Shown in pieces: positions 1 to 8,544 of a stretch of DNA of 64,000 nt. Every line of letters starts with the position of its first letter. Position 1 is the stretch's first letter. This DNA comes from UBA1140 sp964573285 (GTDB lineage Bacteria > Campylobacterota > Campylobacteria > Campylobacterales > Sulfurovaceae), in contig CAZNJD010000025.1 of NCBI GenBank assembly GCA_964573285.1, forward strand, positions 1 through 64,000, read 5' to 3'. A model generated the notes under the pieces. It saw nothing but the letters and a program-made list of their open reading frames with translations, was not told where the DNA came from and did no database searches. Both the position numbers and the translations under genes were made by a program.

Positions 1-438
1 GTCAAAATACTTAAAGCTTATGCAAATGAGAGAAATTATGAAGTTATTAAACTCTGTGCCAAAGTTGAAGAGGATATGGTTGATTTTGATGATGATGAGA
101 GAGATGAGATGCTTGAAGATTTGGGTGTAACCCAGAGTGGACTTGAGCAGATTATTCATAAAGGATTTAACAAGCTAGGTCTAATGAGCTACTTTACAGC
201 AGGAGTAAAAGAGGTTCGTGCATGGACAATTAGACAAAATACCACTGCCCCAAAAGCAGCATCTGTTATACACAATGACTTTGAAAAGGGTTTTATCCGT
301 GCAGAGGTTATCTCTTATGAGGATTTTATAAAGTATGGTGGAGAACATGGAGCTAAAGAGGCAGGGAAAAATAGACTAGAGGGCAAAGAGTATATTGTTC
401 AAGATGGTGATATAATACATTTTAGATTTAATGTTTAG
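1..438 (+). CDS. ychF: Redox-regulated ATPase YchF, C-terminal part (5' end outside window)
   Basis: This is the last 145 codons of YchF, an Obg-family P-loop ATPase that binds ribosomes. The reading frame is open from base 1, so the protein begins upstream of the window and the internal ATG at 76 is not the start. The visible part holds the end of the coiled-coil/G-domain junction and the C-terminal TGS domain. Family hallmarks are GLMSYFTAGVKEVRAWT, then FEKGFIRAEVISYEDF, and the C-terminal QDGDIIHFRFNV that closes nearly all YchF proteins. The Walker motifs lie outside the window. A hairpin terminator follows directly. Confidence 0.97.
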   Translation, partial: VKILKAYANERNYEVIKLCAKVEEDMVDFDDDERDEMLEDLGVTQSGLEQIIHKGFNKLGLMSYFTAGVKEVRAWTIRQNTTAPKAASVIHNDFEKGFIRAEVISYEDFIKYGGEHGAKEAGKNRLEGKEYIVQDGDIIHFRFNV

Positions 439-440
439 AA

Positions 441-470
441 GATAGATAGAGTTCAATCTATCTATTATTT
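441..470 (+). terminator. Rho-independent terminator of ychF
   Basis: A stem of about 9-10 bp (GATAGATAGA at 441-450 paired with TCTATCTATT at 457-466, loop GTTCAA) is followed by TATTTTAA. It starts 3 bases after the ychF stop codon, as expected for an intrinsic terminator. The stem is AT-rich and the U-tract is short. Confidence 0.65.
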
Positions 471-530
471 TAATAGTTTCAAAGAGGTTGCAGAACAGGA
501 TATATAGTTTTTAAAAACTCTTTTTGTTTT

Positions 531-908
531 TTAGACACATTCACAAACCCTTTTCAGATTATCACATACAAGAGTTTGTTTTTCAGTATCTTCACAAGCA
601 TATAATGTATCACCTGATAGTATCGAGTTATTATCTTTTATAGTCTCATCAATTAAAACTATATTAGTACTAACATTCTCTTCAGTATCTATCTCATTAT
701 CATCTAGTGGTAAAATATAATTTGGGTCATCTTTATTATCACTATTATAAGCAATTTTAAAAGGAGGGAAATTAGTAGTGTTCGCATCATTTTTAGTATG
801 TTTAATTGTTGTTGCAACACAGTTGATACAGACTAGATTTCCTGAATAAATATTTGTTGTAGTAAAGATTGTGAGTAAGAGTATTGAGGCAAGTTTTTGA
901 ATGTTCAT
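531..908 (-). CDS. Small secreted Cys-containing protein of unknown function
   Basis: This 125-residue protein has a clear Sec signal peptide: a short basic start, the hydrophobic stretch LASILLLTIF, then a likely cleavage near NIYSG. The mature part is acidic and Asn/Asp-rich. Cys residues sit at both ends, a CINC pair just after the signal peptide and C, C, C-E-C near the C-terminus, suggesting disulphides or metal binding in the periplasm. The ATG is preceded by AAAGGAAG at good spacing. It is monocistronic, facing ychF. The promoter region lies inside a 12-bp inverted repeat (935-995). I do not recognise the family and assign no function. Confidence 0.7.
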   Translation of the reverse strand: MNIQKLASILLLTIFTTTNIYSGNLVCINCVATTIKHTKNDANTTNFPPFKIAYNSDNKDDPNYILPLDDNEIDTEENVSTNIVLIDETIKDNNSILSGDTLYACEDTEKQTLVCDNLKRVCECV

Positions 909-934
909 TTTGAGCTTCCTTTTGGCTTATGTGA

Positions 935-995
935 ATTGAACTTAATGAAACTATTTGTTTTTCATATTACTATTATAGTATAAATTAAGTTCAAT
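935..995. repeat. 12-bp inverted repeat over the promoter region of the secreted-protein gene
   Basis: ATTGAACTTAAT at 935-946 is repeated as its exact reverse complement at 984-995, with 37 bases between. On the minus strand the interval contains a TATAAT at 977-972 and a TTGAAC inside the distal arm, though their 11-base spacing is not canonical. The placement just upstream of the gene starting at 908 fits paired operator sites flanking a promoter. A chance AT-rich repeat cannot be excluded. Confidence 0.4.
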
Positions 996-1102
996 AGTGA
1001 AATAAATCTACATTTTTTTTACACAAAATAGCTAATTTCCCATATTACACAGGAAATCACAACATTCATATTTTTCTAATGTTATTATCTGTTTTTTATA
1101 AA

Positions 1103-1130
1103 TTTTATAATATTTTTATATATTATAAAA
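1103..1130 (-). terminator. AT-only hairpin at the 3' end of bpt
   Basis: TTTTATAATAT at 1103-1113 pairs perfectly with 1120-1130 around a 6-base loop, giving an 11-bp stem made only of A and T. It straddles the bpt stop codon (1116-1118). On the minus strand it is followed by mixed A/T rather than a clean U-run, so it may be a weak terminator or a 3' stabilising hairpin. A second 6-bp hairpin lies further downstream at 1035-1057. Confidence 0.3.
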
Positions 1131-1874
1131 TGGTTTCCAATCAGCTATTTTATCTATTTTTGGGAAGCCATCTAATATCTCTTGGGGTTGAAAATTTGGT
1201 TTATATGCAAATGCTTTACATCCCTCTACCCAATATCCTAGATATATCCATGGTAATTCTAATACTTTGGCTAACTCTATTTGATAGAGTAAAGAGTATG
1301 TTCCAAGAGACAATCTAGCATAATCAGGGTCATAATAGAAGTAAATGGAGGAAATTCCATCATCAAGTATATCAATTAAATCAATACCAATAATTTTACC
1401 ATTTTCCAAAAAGAGAACCTCTTTTCCAAAATTATGAGCTCCCTCTACAAAATTTTCACTATACTCTCTTGATGAAATAGTTCTATGAGACCAGTTATCT
1501 TTTTGATGTTTGAATGCATGATATTTATTATATAAGTCAATATGTGCCTGTGTAAGAGATGGTGTTTGTATAATTATTTCAGTATTACTATTTCTCTTGA
1601 TAGATTTTTTTTGAGATTTAGTTAGTTTAAAATTATTCACATCAATCCTAATTGATTTACACTCATTGCATCCATTACATATAGGATGAAAATAGTAACA
1701 ACCAAAACGACGCCATCCACGATGGATAAGTGCTGTATTATAAGGTCGTGTTGCCTCCTCTATATACTTGTAGTGCATTCGTACACTTTTATTAGGTAGA
1801 TAGGCACATTCATAATCTAACATACAGAAATCAGTTGATAGTGGTTCACTTTTTGTATAAATAGTTGTATTCAT
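1116..1874 (-). CDS. bpt: Aspartate/glutamate leucyltransferase (Bpt, arginyltransferase family)
   Basis: Bpt transfers Leu from Leu-tRNA to N-terminal Asp or Glu of proteins, marking them for ClpS/ClpAP-type degradation (N-degron pathway). The 252-residue length is typical. The N-terminal domain shows the expected Cys and aromatic pattern: CAYLPNKSVRMHY, then LIHRGWRRFGCYYFHPIC and CNECKSIRI. The C-terminal GNAT-like half carries LDDGISSIYFYYDP and SLGTYSLL, followed by YLGYWVEGCKAFAYK. It is a lone minus-strand gene, divergent from the methyltransferase at 1944. The ATG start gives the complete N-terminal domain. Confidence 0.95.
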   Translation of the reverse strand: MNTTIYTKSEPLSTDFCMLDYECAYLPNKSVRMHYKYIEEATRPYNTALIHRGWRRFGCYYFHPICNGCNECKSIRIDVNNFKLTKSQKKSIKRNSNTEIIIQTPSLTQAHIDLYNKYHAFKHQKDNWSHRTISSREYSENFVEGAHNFGKEVLFLENGKIIGIDLIDILDDGISSIYFYYDPDYARLSLGTYSLLYQIELAKVLELPWIYLGYWVEGCKAFAYKPNFQPQEILDGFPKIDKIADWKPFYNI

Positions 1875-1943
1875 AATAAGAATTTTACCAAAAAAATATC
1901 AATTTATAGTAAAATTTGATTTAAATAACCATAAGGATTGTAA

Positions 1944-2642
1944 TTGTTTCTATATCAACCAACAAAAGGGTATGCTTATAATAGTGACTCAATATTTTTG
2001 TATGATTTTATTTCGATGCTTAAACCTAGAGGAAAACTCTTGGATGTGGGGTGTGGAGTAGGTATTATCTCTTTGCTATTAAGTAGAGATTTCAAAATAG
2101 AAACCTCTATTATTGATAAACAAAAAATTATGTTACAATATGCCCAAAGAAATTATGCTATTAATAATTTAAAGGCAGATATATATTTAGGTGATTTTAT
2201 TAATTATCAAATAGATGAAGAGTTTGATTTTGTAGTATCAAATCCTCCCTTTTATGATACCATAACACAGAGTCAAAATAAGCATCTTAATATCGCTAGA
2301 TATTCATATCATCTACCGATTAATGATTTTATAAAAAAGGTGAAATCTATTTTGAAACCTAGAGGACGATTTGTATTTTGTTATGATGCAAAACAGGTTG
2401 ATAAATTACTCTATACATTAATAAAGCATAAAATCAATCCAGAAGTTATTCGTTTTGTACACTCTAAAATTGATAGAGAGTCTAAACTTGTAATGATTTC
2501 TGCACGACTTAATTCAAAATCTATGATGAAAGTTTTACCACCATTAATAGTTTTTGATAAAGATAGTAGCTATAATAAAGAAGCCAAAGAGGCATTTATA
2601 AAAGCATCAACCAATAGTATCAAGGGAGATTATGATATTTAA
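1944..2642 (+). CDS. tRNA1(Val) adenine-N6 methyltransferase-like protein (TrmN6/YfiC family)
   Basis: An SAM-dependent Rossmann methyltransferase of 232 residues. It has motif I LLDVGCGVGIISLLL (about residues 31-45) and the N6-adenine signature NPPF in FVVSNPPFYD (about 104). The N-terminal QPTKGYAYNSDSIFLYDF is typical of TrmN6 enzymes, which methylate A37 of tRNA-Val. The start is TTG with AAGGA at 1933-1937. It overlaps the next gene by 11 bases and heads the plus-strand run 1944-5974. The substrate is inferred from family only; other N6-adenine methyltransferases share the motif. Confidence 0.85.
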   Translation: MFLYQPTKGYAYNSDSIFLYDFISMLKPRGKLLDVGCGVGIISLLLSRDFKIETSIIDKQKIMLQYAQRNYAINNLKADIYLGDFINYQIDEEFDFVVSNPPFYDTITQSQNKHLNIARYSYHLPINDFIKKVKSILKPRGRFVFCYDAKQVDKLLYTLIKHKINPEVIRFVHSKIDRESKLVMISARLNSKSMMKVLPPLIVFDKDSSYNKEAKEAFIKASTNSIKGDYDI

Positions 2643-3024
2643 TAATATTGATTTAGTAACTAAAGATGGGTACAACTATAAGTTTAATTCCTTAGCTTGT
2701 AACAGTTGTGGAGGGGCATGTTGTACTGGTGAGAGTGGTTATATTTGGGCAAAATATCAAGAGATAGAAAAAATGGCACAATTTTTAGAATTAACTATAG
2801 AAGAATTTGCTACAATGTATCTTAGGAAAGTCAAACATCGTTATTCTATCATTGAGAAAAAACTTGATATAGATAACTATGCCTGTATATTTTTTGATAA
2901 CAATATAAAACAATGTACAATATATCCAGTAAGACCATCACAATGTCGCACATTTCCTTTTTGGGAAATATTCAAAAACGATATAGAGGAGGTAAAAAAA
3001 GAGTGTCCAGGAATAATAAATTGA
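2632..3024 (+). CDS. YkgJ-family cysteine-cluster protein
   Basis: This 130-residue protein carries the YkgJ (Zn- or Fe-S-binding) Cys pattern. CNSCGGACC lies near residue 23 and CIFFDNNIKQCTIYPVRPSQC near residue 84, followed by TFPFW. Such proteins are widespread with no settled biochemical role; metal or cluster binding is expected. Its ATG overlaps the upstream methyltransferase, and its 3' end overlaps the TPR lipoprotein start, so the three are almost certainly translated from one mRNA. Confidence 0.88.
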   Translation: MIFNNIDLVTKDGYNYKFNSLACNSCGGACCTGESGYIWAKYQEIEKMAQFLELTIEEFATMYLRKVKHRYSIIEKKLDIDNYACIFFDNNIKQCTIYPVRPSQCRTFPFWEIFKNDIEEVKKECPGIIN

Positions 3025-4349
3025 ATATTATAGAAATAGTATTGTTTATATCATTTTTTTTATTGAGTGGTTGCAGTTATTCTGCTAAAGTAACTCAAGT
3101 ATCCAAAGAAGAGTTAGCTGAGTATAATCCAAAAGATTTTTCAGCTCCTTCTCCTGCTCACTCGTCTATAGAGAGGATTGGCAATGAGAATGATTTAATC
3201 ATACAAGCTATATATTATGAGATGAATGGTAATTATAAAAAAAGTAACTACTTTTATAATATACTATTTGATAGAACAGGAGATATGGAGTATATGTTTA
3301 GAGAGCTAACAACAGCATTATATGCAGGAATAGACTCTAAAAATATTTCAAAGCTTGAAAAATTCATTCAAAATAATCCATCTAATATTCAACTCAAACG
3401 ACTACTTCTCTCTTTTTATATTAATAAAAGAGAGAATGAAAAAGCCAAGAAAATAGGATTAGAACTTATCTCTCAATCAGGAGAAGCTATAGATTATGAG
3501 TTATCATCTAGTCCTTATATCTTATCTGGTGATTATTCTATAGCTGTAAAACTATTGACAGAAGCATATAATAAAACTTATAATGAAGATATACTTACCA
3601 AAATAACTATACTTTTAGCAAACTATCTAGGTGATATTGATGGAGCTATAAGTCGTTTAGAAAATCATAGGAAAATGTATAAATGTAGTGAAAAACTATG
3701 TAATCAGTTGGTAGAAATATATACCAAACAGAAAAAGATAAAACCTCTTATGTCTGTTTATATTAATTTATATAAAAAGACAAAAAAAGAGGTATATGCT
3801 GTAAAAATTGTTGAGGGTTATATATATATGCAAGAGTTTGATAAAGCAATCAAGTTTTTACAAAATGATTATAGTAATGATGAACTACTTTATGAGCTAT
3901 ATTTAGCCAAAAAAGATTATAGTAATGCTTTAATACTCGCAGAGAAAATTTACGCAATAGAAAAATCACCTAGATGGTTAGCTGAATCTGCTATGGCACT
4001 TTATGAAAATGCCAAAGATAAAAATGATAAAAATTTACTAAATAAAGTAGTTCAAAAATTTGAAAAAGCACTAAAAGAGGGTGTCAAAGATAGTGTCTAT
4101 TTAAACTATTATGGATATACACTTATAGATAAGAATATAGATGTCCAAAAAGGTATTGATATTATCAAAGATGCACTCAAAGAGCAACCAGATAACAGTT
4201 ATTATTTAGATTCACTAGCATGGGGATATTATAAACTCCATAGGTGCAAAGAGGCATACAAAGAGATGAAAAAAGTAGTTGCCATAGAAGGGTTAAAAGA
4301 GGAAGATATAGCCCAACATTGGACAGCAATTCAAGAATGTAATAAATAA
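3003..4349 (+). CDS. Outer-membrane-type lipoprotein with TPR-like repeats
   Basis: A 448-residue lipoprotein. I place the start at GTG 3003: it has a perfect AGGAGG at 2987-2992, and it gives a normal signal peptide with basic n-region (S-R-N-N-K) and lipobox LLSGC at C24. The open frame extends further upstream inside ykgJ without support; a TTG at 3021 is the alternative. The mature protein is almost all helical, with many TPR-like helix pairs, for example NEKAKKIGLELISQ and DYSNALILAEKIYAIE. A final canonical repeat is YLDSLAWGYYKLHRCKEAY. Tetratricopeptide lipoproteins of this size act as envelope scaffolds; the partner is unknown. It overlaps ykgJ by 22 bases and precedes trpC by 14. 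Confidence 0.85.
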   Translation: MSRNNKLNIIEIVLFISFFLLSGCSYSAKVTQVSKEELAEYNPKDFSAPSPAHSSIERIGNENDLIIQAIYYEMNGNYKKSNYFYNILFDRTGDMEYMFRELTTALYAGIDSKNISKLEKFIQNNPSNIQLKRLLLSFYINKRENEKAKKIGLELISQSGEAIDYELSSSPYILSGDYSIAVKLLTEAYNKTYNEDILTKITILLANYLGDIDGAISRLENHRKMYKCSEKLCNQLVEIYTKQKKIKPLMSVYINLYKKTKKEVYAVKIVEGYIYMQEFDKAIKFLQNDYSNDELLYELYLAKKDYSNALILAEKIYAIEKSPRWLAESAMALYENAKDKNDKNLLNKVVQKFEKALKEGVKDSVYLNYYGYTLIDKNIDVQKGIDIIKDALKEQPDNSYYLDSLAWGYYKLHRCKEAYKEMKKVVAIEGLKEEDIAQHWTAIQECNK

Positions 4350-4363
4350 AATAGGGGAAAAAA

Positions 4364-5161
4364 TTGGCAAAGATTTTAGATGATATTATCAAAAAAACAA
4401 GAGAAGATTTAGAAAAAAGAAAAGTTGACTATCCAGTAGAGTGGTTGGGTCGTTCATTGGCATATAATCCATTTACACCAAAAGATGTTCACTCTGCACT
4501 CAAAGCAACAGAAGATAATCCATATAGGATTATAGCAGAAGTCAAAAAAGCAAGTCCTAGCAAAGGTATTATTAGAGAGGATTTTGACCCAGTACAAATA
4601 GCTCAAGCTTATGAAAAAGGTGGAGCATCAGCACTATCAATATTGACTGAACCACACTTTTTCCAAGGAGATAAAGAGTATTTAGGAGCAGTTAGACGAT
4701 ACACATCTATACCACTTCTGAGAAAAGATTTTATAATTGACAAGTATCAGTTGGTAGAGGCATTAGCATATGGTGCAGATTTTGTATTATTAATAGCCAA
4801 AGCACTTAGTAGAAAAGAGTTAAAAGAGTTGCTGCAATATGCTCACCATTTAGGGTTAGAGGTATTAGTCGAAATACATGATAAAACAGACCTAATCAAA
4901 GCAATTTTTGCAGGAGCAAATATTATAGGTATTAATCATAGAAACTTAGAGACATTTGAGATGGATATGAGTTTAACACAAAAGTTAGTTCCTCTAATTC
5001 CAAATAATAAAATAATAGTAGCAGAGAGTGGAATAACAACACATGAGATAGTAATGGAACTTAGTAAAATAGGAGCAGATGCTTTTTTAGTAGGTGAACA
5101 TTTTATGAGACAAAATGATATTACCAAAGCAGTCCAAGATTTGAAATATGGTACAAAGTAG
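4364..5161 (+). CDS. trpC: Indole-3-glycerol phosphate synthase
   Basis: TrpC closes the indole ring of tryptophan biosynthesis, converting carboxyphenylaminodeoxyribulose phosphate to indole-glycerol phosphate. The 265 residues form one TIM barrel. Signatures seen are IIAEVKKASPSKGIIREDFDP (catalytic Lys and phosphate region), LLRKDFIIDKYQL (catalytic Lys), LLIAKAL, IIGINHRNLETF and VAESGI, ending in DAFLVGEHFMR. The start is TTG at 4364 with AGGGG at 4353-4357. It stands apart from the other trp genes, between a TPR lipoprotein and an SDR whose ATG follows its stop codon immediately. Confidence 0.97.
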   Translation: MAKILDDIIKKTREDLEKRKVDYPVEWLGRSLAYNPFTPKDVHSALKATEDNPYRIIAEVKKASPSKGIIREDFDPVQIAQAYEKGGASALSILTEPHFFQGDKEYLGAVRRYTSIPLLRKDFIIDKYQLVEALAYGADFVLLIAKALSRKELKELLQYAHHLGLEVLVEIHDKTDLIKAIFAGANIIGINHRNLETFEMDMSLTQKLVPLIPNNKIIVAESGITTHEIVMELSKIGADAFLVGEHFMRQNDITKAVQDLKYGTK

Positions 5162-5974
5162 ATGCCTAATATAGTAATAACAGGATGCTCTACAGGCATT
5201 GGATTGCAAACAGCTAGATATTTGCAGGATAGAGGTATAAAAGTATATCCCACAGTTAGGGATGCAAAATATTTTAATGCTCTTAGAGCTTTTGGATTAG
5301 AAAATGTTATGAAACTAGATGTCACTAAACCAGAAGAGATAACAACAGTTATAGAAAGTATATTAGAAGAAGATGGTAAAATAGATATATGGTTTAATAA
5401 TGCAGGTTTCGGACAAGTGGGAGCTATAGAAGATATAAGAACTTATGTACTCAAAGAGCAATTTGATGTAAATGTCTTTGGACTACATGAGTGTACTAGA
5501 CAGATTATTCCAGTTATGAGAGAACAAGGTTACGGTAAAATTATACAACATAGCTCTGTACTTGGTTTAGTCTCTCTTCCTCTTAGGGGAGCATATAATG
5601 CTAGTAAATATGCAGTTGAGGGTTTAACTGATACTCTAAGATTAGAGTTAGAAGGAACAAATATCTATCCAGTTCTATTAAATACAGGTCCGATTACAAG
5701 TAATTTTCGTAAAACAGCCATGAAAAAATTGCAAGAGAATGTAGATATAGAACGCTCTATATTTAGTAGTGAATATCAAAAAAGTATCTCTGCTGATAAA
5801 AGTAGTGTACCATTTAATGAAGAGGCCATATCAGTAGCCAGAGTTGTATTTGATATTATAGTTGCAGAGAGACCCAAGCCTAGATATTATATTACCAAAG
5901 CTACATATATACTTGGGTATTTAAAACGAATTTTAAGTAGTGCTAAATTGGATAAGATTTTATTGAAAATATAG
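5162..5974 (+). CDS. Short-chain dehydrogenase/reductase (SDR) of unknown substrate
   Basis: A classical SDR of 270 residues. The NAD(P)-binding TGCSTGIG is at residues 7-14, the structural NNAG in IWFNNAGFG, and the catalytic YxxxK in GAYNASKYAVEG with a preceding Ser in IQHSSVLG. Position 37 and nearby are basic (VRD), which would suit NADP, but this is weak. The C-terminal tail (PRYYITKATYILGYLKRIL) resembles the membrane-proximal tails of SDRs acting on lipids or steroids. The ATG directly abuts the trpC stop, so the two are co-transcribed, but no tryptophan-related role is implied. Confidence 0.9.
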   Translation: MPNIVITGCSTGIGLQTARYLQDRGIKVYPTVRDAKYFNALRAFGLENVMKLDVTKPEEITTVIESILEEDGKIDIWFNNAGFGQVGAIEDIRTYVLKEQFDVNVFGLHECTRQIIPVMREQGYGKIIQHSSVLGLVSLPLRGAYNASKYAVEGLTDTLRLELEGTNIYPVLLNTGPITSNFRKTAMKKLQENVDIERSIFSSEYQKSISADKSSVPFNEEAISVARVVFDIIVAERPKPRYYITKATYILGYLKRILSSAKLDKILLKI

Positions 5975-6006
5975 GTTAGTAACGCTATATTAAATATCAT
6001 CTAACC
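5974..6006. terminator. Possible hairpin between the convergent SDR and truA genes
   Basis: GGTTAG at 5974-5979 pairs with CTAACC at 6001-6006 around a 21-base loop, directly after the SDR stop. There is no U-tract beside it on the plus strand. It is offered only as a candidate 3'-end structure in the 68-base convergent gap. Confidence 0.25.
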
Positions 6007-6042
6007 AGAAATATAGATTATAAAATAGATTAAAAAGTCATA

Positions 6043-6765
6043 TTAATAAACTATCCTTGCCAAATAAAGCCCTTCTGGTGGAGCTAATTTGGTGTTATAT
6101 TTTTGTTTTAGGTTGAGTTGTTCTAATTGCTCTTGAATAGTTAACCTCTTTAATGCTATTTGCATAGCAAACTCTACCATTATACGAACTTGTGAACGCA
6201 AGAAACCATTAGCTTCAAAATATATGATATGATAGTTATTATATTTTTTATAGTGTGCTTTATATATAGTACGAATATTTGTATGAGTAATAGTTCCTCT
6301 CTTTAAAAAAAAACTAAAATCATGCTCTCCCTCAAAAGTTTTTAAAGATTGCTCTAATAGCCCTTGATTAAATTTTGAATAATAAGAGATATATCTATTT
6401 TCAAATATAGAAGGAATAGTAGTTTTAAATATATAACGATATATTCGCCGTTTAGCTGAAAATCGAGCATGAAAACTATCATTGACCCAAGATATTCGTT
6501 TAAAAGAGATATACCTTAATTTTTTATTTAATACCTCTTGGAGTTTCTCCAAATCTCGCCAATATTTAGGTAATACAAAATCTATTACCTGACCTGTAGC
6601 ATGAACTCCTGCATCCGTTCGTCCACTTCCTCGTATATTACTATTAATGCCTATAGATATTAATGCCTCTTCTATAGCTGTAGTTATTGTCTGTTTGGTA
6701 CTCTTTTGTTTTTGAAAACCTCTAAAAGATGCTCCATCATAAGAGATAACTGCTTTTACTCTCAT
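6043..6765 (-). CDS. truA: tRNA pseudouridine(38-40) synthase
   Basis: TruA makes pseudouridine at positions 38-40 of the tRNA anticodon arm. The 240-residue protein starts VKAVISYDGASFRGFQ. It carries the catalytic motif GSGRTDAGVHATGQV with Asp51 as nucleophile. The C-terminal FLRSQVRIMVEFAMQIAL and LAPPEGLYLARIVY blocks are typical. It is the last gene of the glmU-coaBC-uppS-peptidase-LptF/G-truA operon; its ATG overlaps the upstream stop by one base (TAATG). Confidence 0.97.
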   Translation of the reverse strand: MRVKAVISYDGASFRGFQKQKSTKQTITTAIEEALISIGINSNIRGSGRTDAGVHATGQVIDFVLPKYWRDLEKLQEVLNKKLRYISFKRISWVNDSFHARFSAKRRIYRYIFKTTIPSIFENRYISYYSKFNQGLLEQSLKTFEGEHDFSFFLKRGTITHTNIRTIYKAHYKKYNNYHIIYFEANGFLRSQVRIMVEFAMQIALKRLTIQEQLEQLNLKQKYNTKLAPPEGLYLARIVY

Positions 6766-7802
6766 TAAAAATACTTTGATACTTTGTAGTGAAATAAAAC
6801 TACTCCAATTATATTTATAGTAATTATTGAACCTATTAGTAGTGCTAATGAGCCTTGATTTTGAATTAATGTAGCTATAACATATAGTAGTATTGTTGTA
6901 ATTGCCAAAGCAGGATAAGCATAACTTTTTTGGTATCTAGGATTAATAATAGAAAATGCTGATACTATATATAAAGCAATAATAGGAATAAGACTAATAA
7001 ATATAAAGAATAGTATTTTGCCCCTCTTTTTAGGGTTTTTAGCATATTTCATCCAATACTCTTTGATATTTTTGTAACTATATGATTTGGCTTTAAGATT
7101 TTGGAATATCTGCATACTTGCATAGTCTATCATTTTAAGAGATTTTTCTGAAAATGTATATCCACTTCCCCTATTTAGTGTTAGCGTAACTATTGAATTT
7201 TGAGTCTCGATTTTTGCCTTTTGGGCTATAAATAGTCTATTAGAGCTATTTTTTTCTTTGGTATATATAACAATATTTTTCATCTCTCTAGCCTTTTTAC
7301 TCTCTATATATACAAAAAAATCACCAAATTTTTGTCCCAACTCAGAAGCTGATATATTAAGTTTGGCTTGTGTTGTTTTGTAAGTTTTAAAAGCTTTATA
7401 TTGCTGTTGGGCTTGGGGCATTTTGATAATAGAGAGAGTTAGAAGTAATATTGAAAATAGTATGGAGGCAATAAGTAATCTTCTAATAATATTTTTGGAT
7501 TTGATACCTAATGCAAATAGTGACATTAACTCATTATCTGTAGATAAACGAAGTAGTACAGTAGTAACTGCAATTAGAAATGAAATAGGTATAGTATAAA
7601 AGAGCATTGCAGGTAAATTATACCCATATAGTTTAGCCATCTCCCAAAAATTAATCTGTATAAATTTCGTTAGTGAAGATAATTGAACTATAGAAACCAA
7701 AGAACCTATAAAAAATAGAGGTAAAAATATGGTCAAAAAGGCTTTGGTAAAGTTCTGAGATATATATTTGGATATACTAACTTTACCTAATGTATTAGCC
7801 AT
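6765..7802 (-). CDS. LptF/LptG-family lipopolysaccharide export permease
   Basis: A 345-residue YjgP/YjgQ permease, which with the LptB ATPase extracts LPS from the inner membrane into the Lpt bridge. Topology fits the family: three N-terminal membrane helices (about 20-40, 55-80, 105-125), a periplasmic beta-jellyroll of about 120 residues, and three C-terminal helices from about 265. Typical N-terminal features are FWEMAKLYGYNLPAMLFYTIP and DNELMSLFALGIKS. LptF and LptG cannot be told apart safely here. It overlaps the prepilin peptidase gene by 8 bases. Confidence 0.9.
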   Translation of the reverse strand: MANTLGKVSISKYISQNFTKAFLTIFLPLFFIGSLVSIVQLSSLTKFIQINFWEMAKLYGYNLPAMLFYTIPISFLIAVTTVLLRLSTDNELMSLFALGIKSKNIIRRLLIASILFSILLLTLSIIKMPQAQQQYKAFKTYKTTQAKLNISASELGQKFGDFFVYIESKKAREMKNIVIYTKEKNSSNRLFIAQKAKIETQNSIVTLTLNRGSGYTFSEKSLKMIDYASMQIFQNLKAKSYSYKNIKEYWMKYAKNPKKRGKILFFIFISLIPIIALYIVSAFSIINPRYQKSYAYPALAITTILLYVIATLIQNQGSLALLIGSIITINIIGVVLFHYKVSKYF

Positions 7803-8532
7803 AAATAATCCACTGCACCAAATCTGAGACTTGTGTATCTAAAATATAAACTATAATAGTAGCTATAGCTAAAAATGGAACAAATGGTACTACTTTATCT
7901 TTGGCAACTAATGAGGGTATAATTGCTAAAATGGCAGACAAAAATAGAGCATAAAAAAAGAGAGGAAAACCGAGCAACGCACCCATAGTTCCAGCTACGA
8001 TTATATCTCCCTCACCCATTGCTTCTCTATTTAGAAAATAGCTTAAATAATATCGTAGGAGAGTTAATCCTCCAGCAGCCATTAGAGCATATTGTATAGA
8101 GTCAATAATATTTGGTTGAATAACGGCTAATGCTAATGCCAAGAGATTTAAACTATCTGGAACTGCCATATATTTAAAATCTATCATAACTAAAGCTAAA
8201 AGTAGAGCAAATACTATAAATACGATTGGCATATACCAAACTAATCCAAGTTTAAAATATAATAAAACTGCTATAACTCCTGTACCGAACTCTATAAGTG
8301 GATACTGCATAGATATTTTCTCTTTACAAAAGTAACATTTACCTCCCAAAATAAGCCATGAGAATATAGGTATATTATGCCACCACTTTAAAGCTGTTTG
8401 ACAACTTTGACATTTAGATGCAGGATAAGCTATATTTTCTGCTTTGGGTATGCGATATATAAGTACATTGAGAAATGAACCTATTACAATACCAAATATA
8501 AATATAGTAACTATTAAAAATATATCATACAT
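7795..8532 (-). CDS. Prepilin peptidase / N-methyltransferase (A24 family)
   Basis: A bifunctional inner-membrane aspartyl protease that cleaves type IV prepilins or type II secretion pseudopilins and methylates the new N-terminus. The N-terminal part has GSFLNVLIYRIP and two Cys pairs, CQSC and CYFC, forming the zinc site in the methylase loop. The catalytic Asp residues sit in VMIDFKYMAVPD and in GEGDIIVAGTMGALLG. The 245-residue length with about seven membrane helices is normal. No pilin or secretion genes lie in the window, so its substrate system is elsewhere. Confidence 0.95.
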   Translation of the reverse strand: MYDIFLIVTIFIFGIVIGSFLNVLIYRIPKAENIAYPASKCQSCQTALKWWHNIPIFSWLILGGKCYFCKEKISMQYPLIEFGTGVIAVLLYFKLGLVWYMPIVFIVFALLLALVMIDFKYMAVPDSLNLLALALAVIQPNIIDSIQYALMAAGGLTLLRYYLSYFLNREAMGEGDIIVAGTMGALLGFPLFFYALFLSAILAIIPSLVAKDKVVPFVPFLAIATIIVYILDTQVSDLVQWIIYG

Positions 8533-8544
8533 TATGAACCTCCA

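Noticed and set aside
2913..3002. Longer N-terminus of the TPR lipoprotein
   Set aside because: It would place about 30 extra residues before a clean lipoprotein signal peptide. AGGAGG at 2987-2992 supports GTG 3003.
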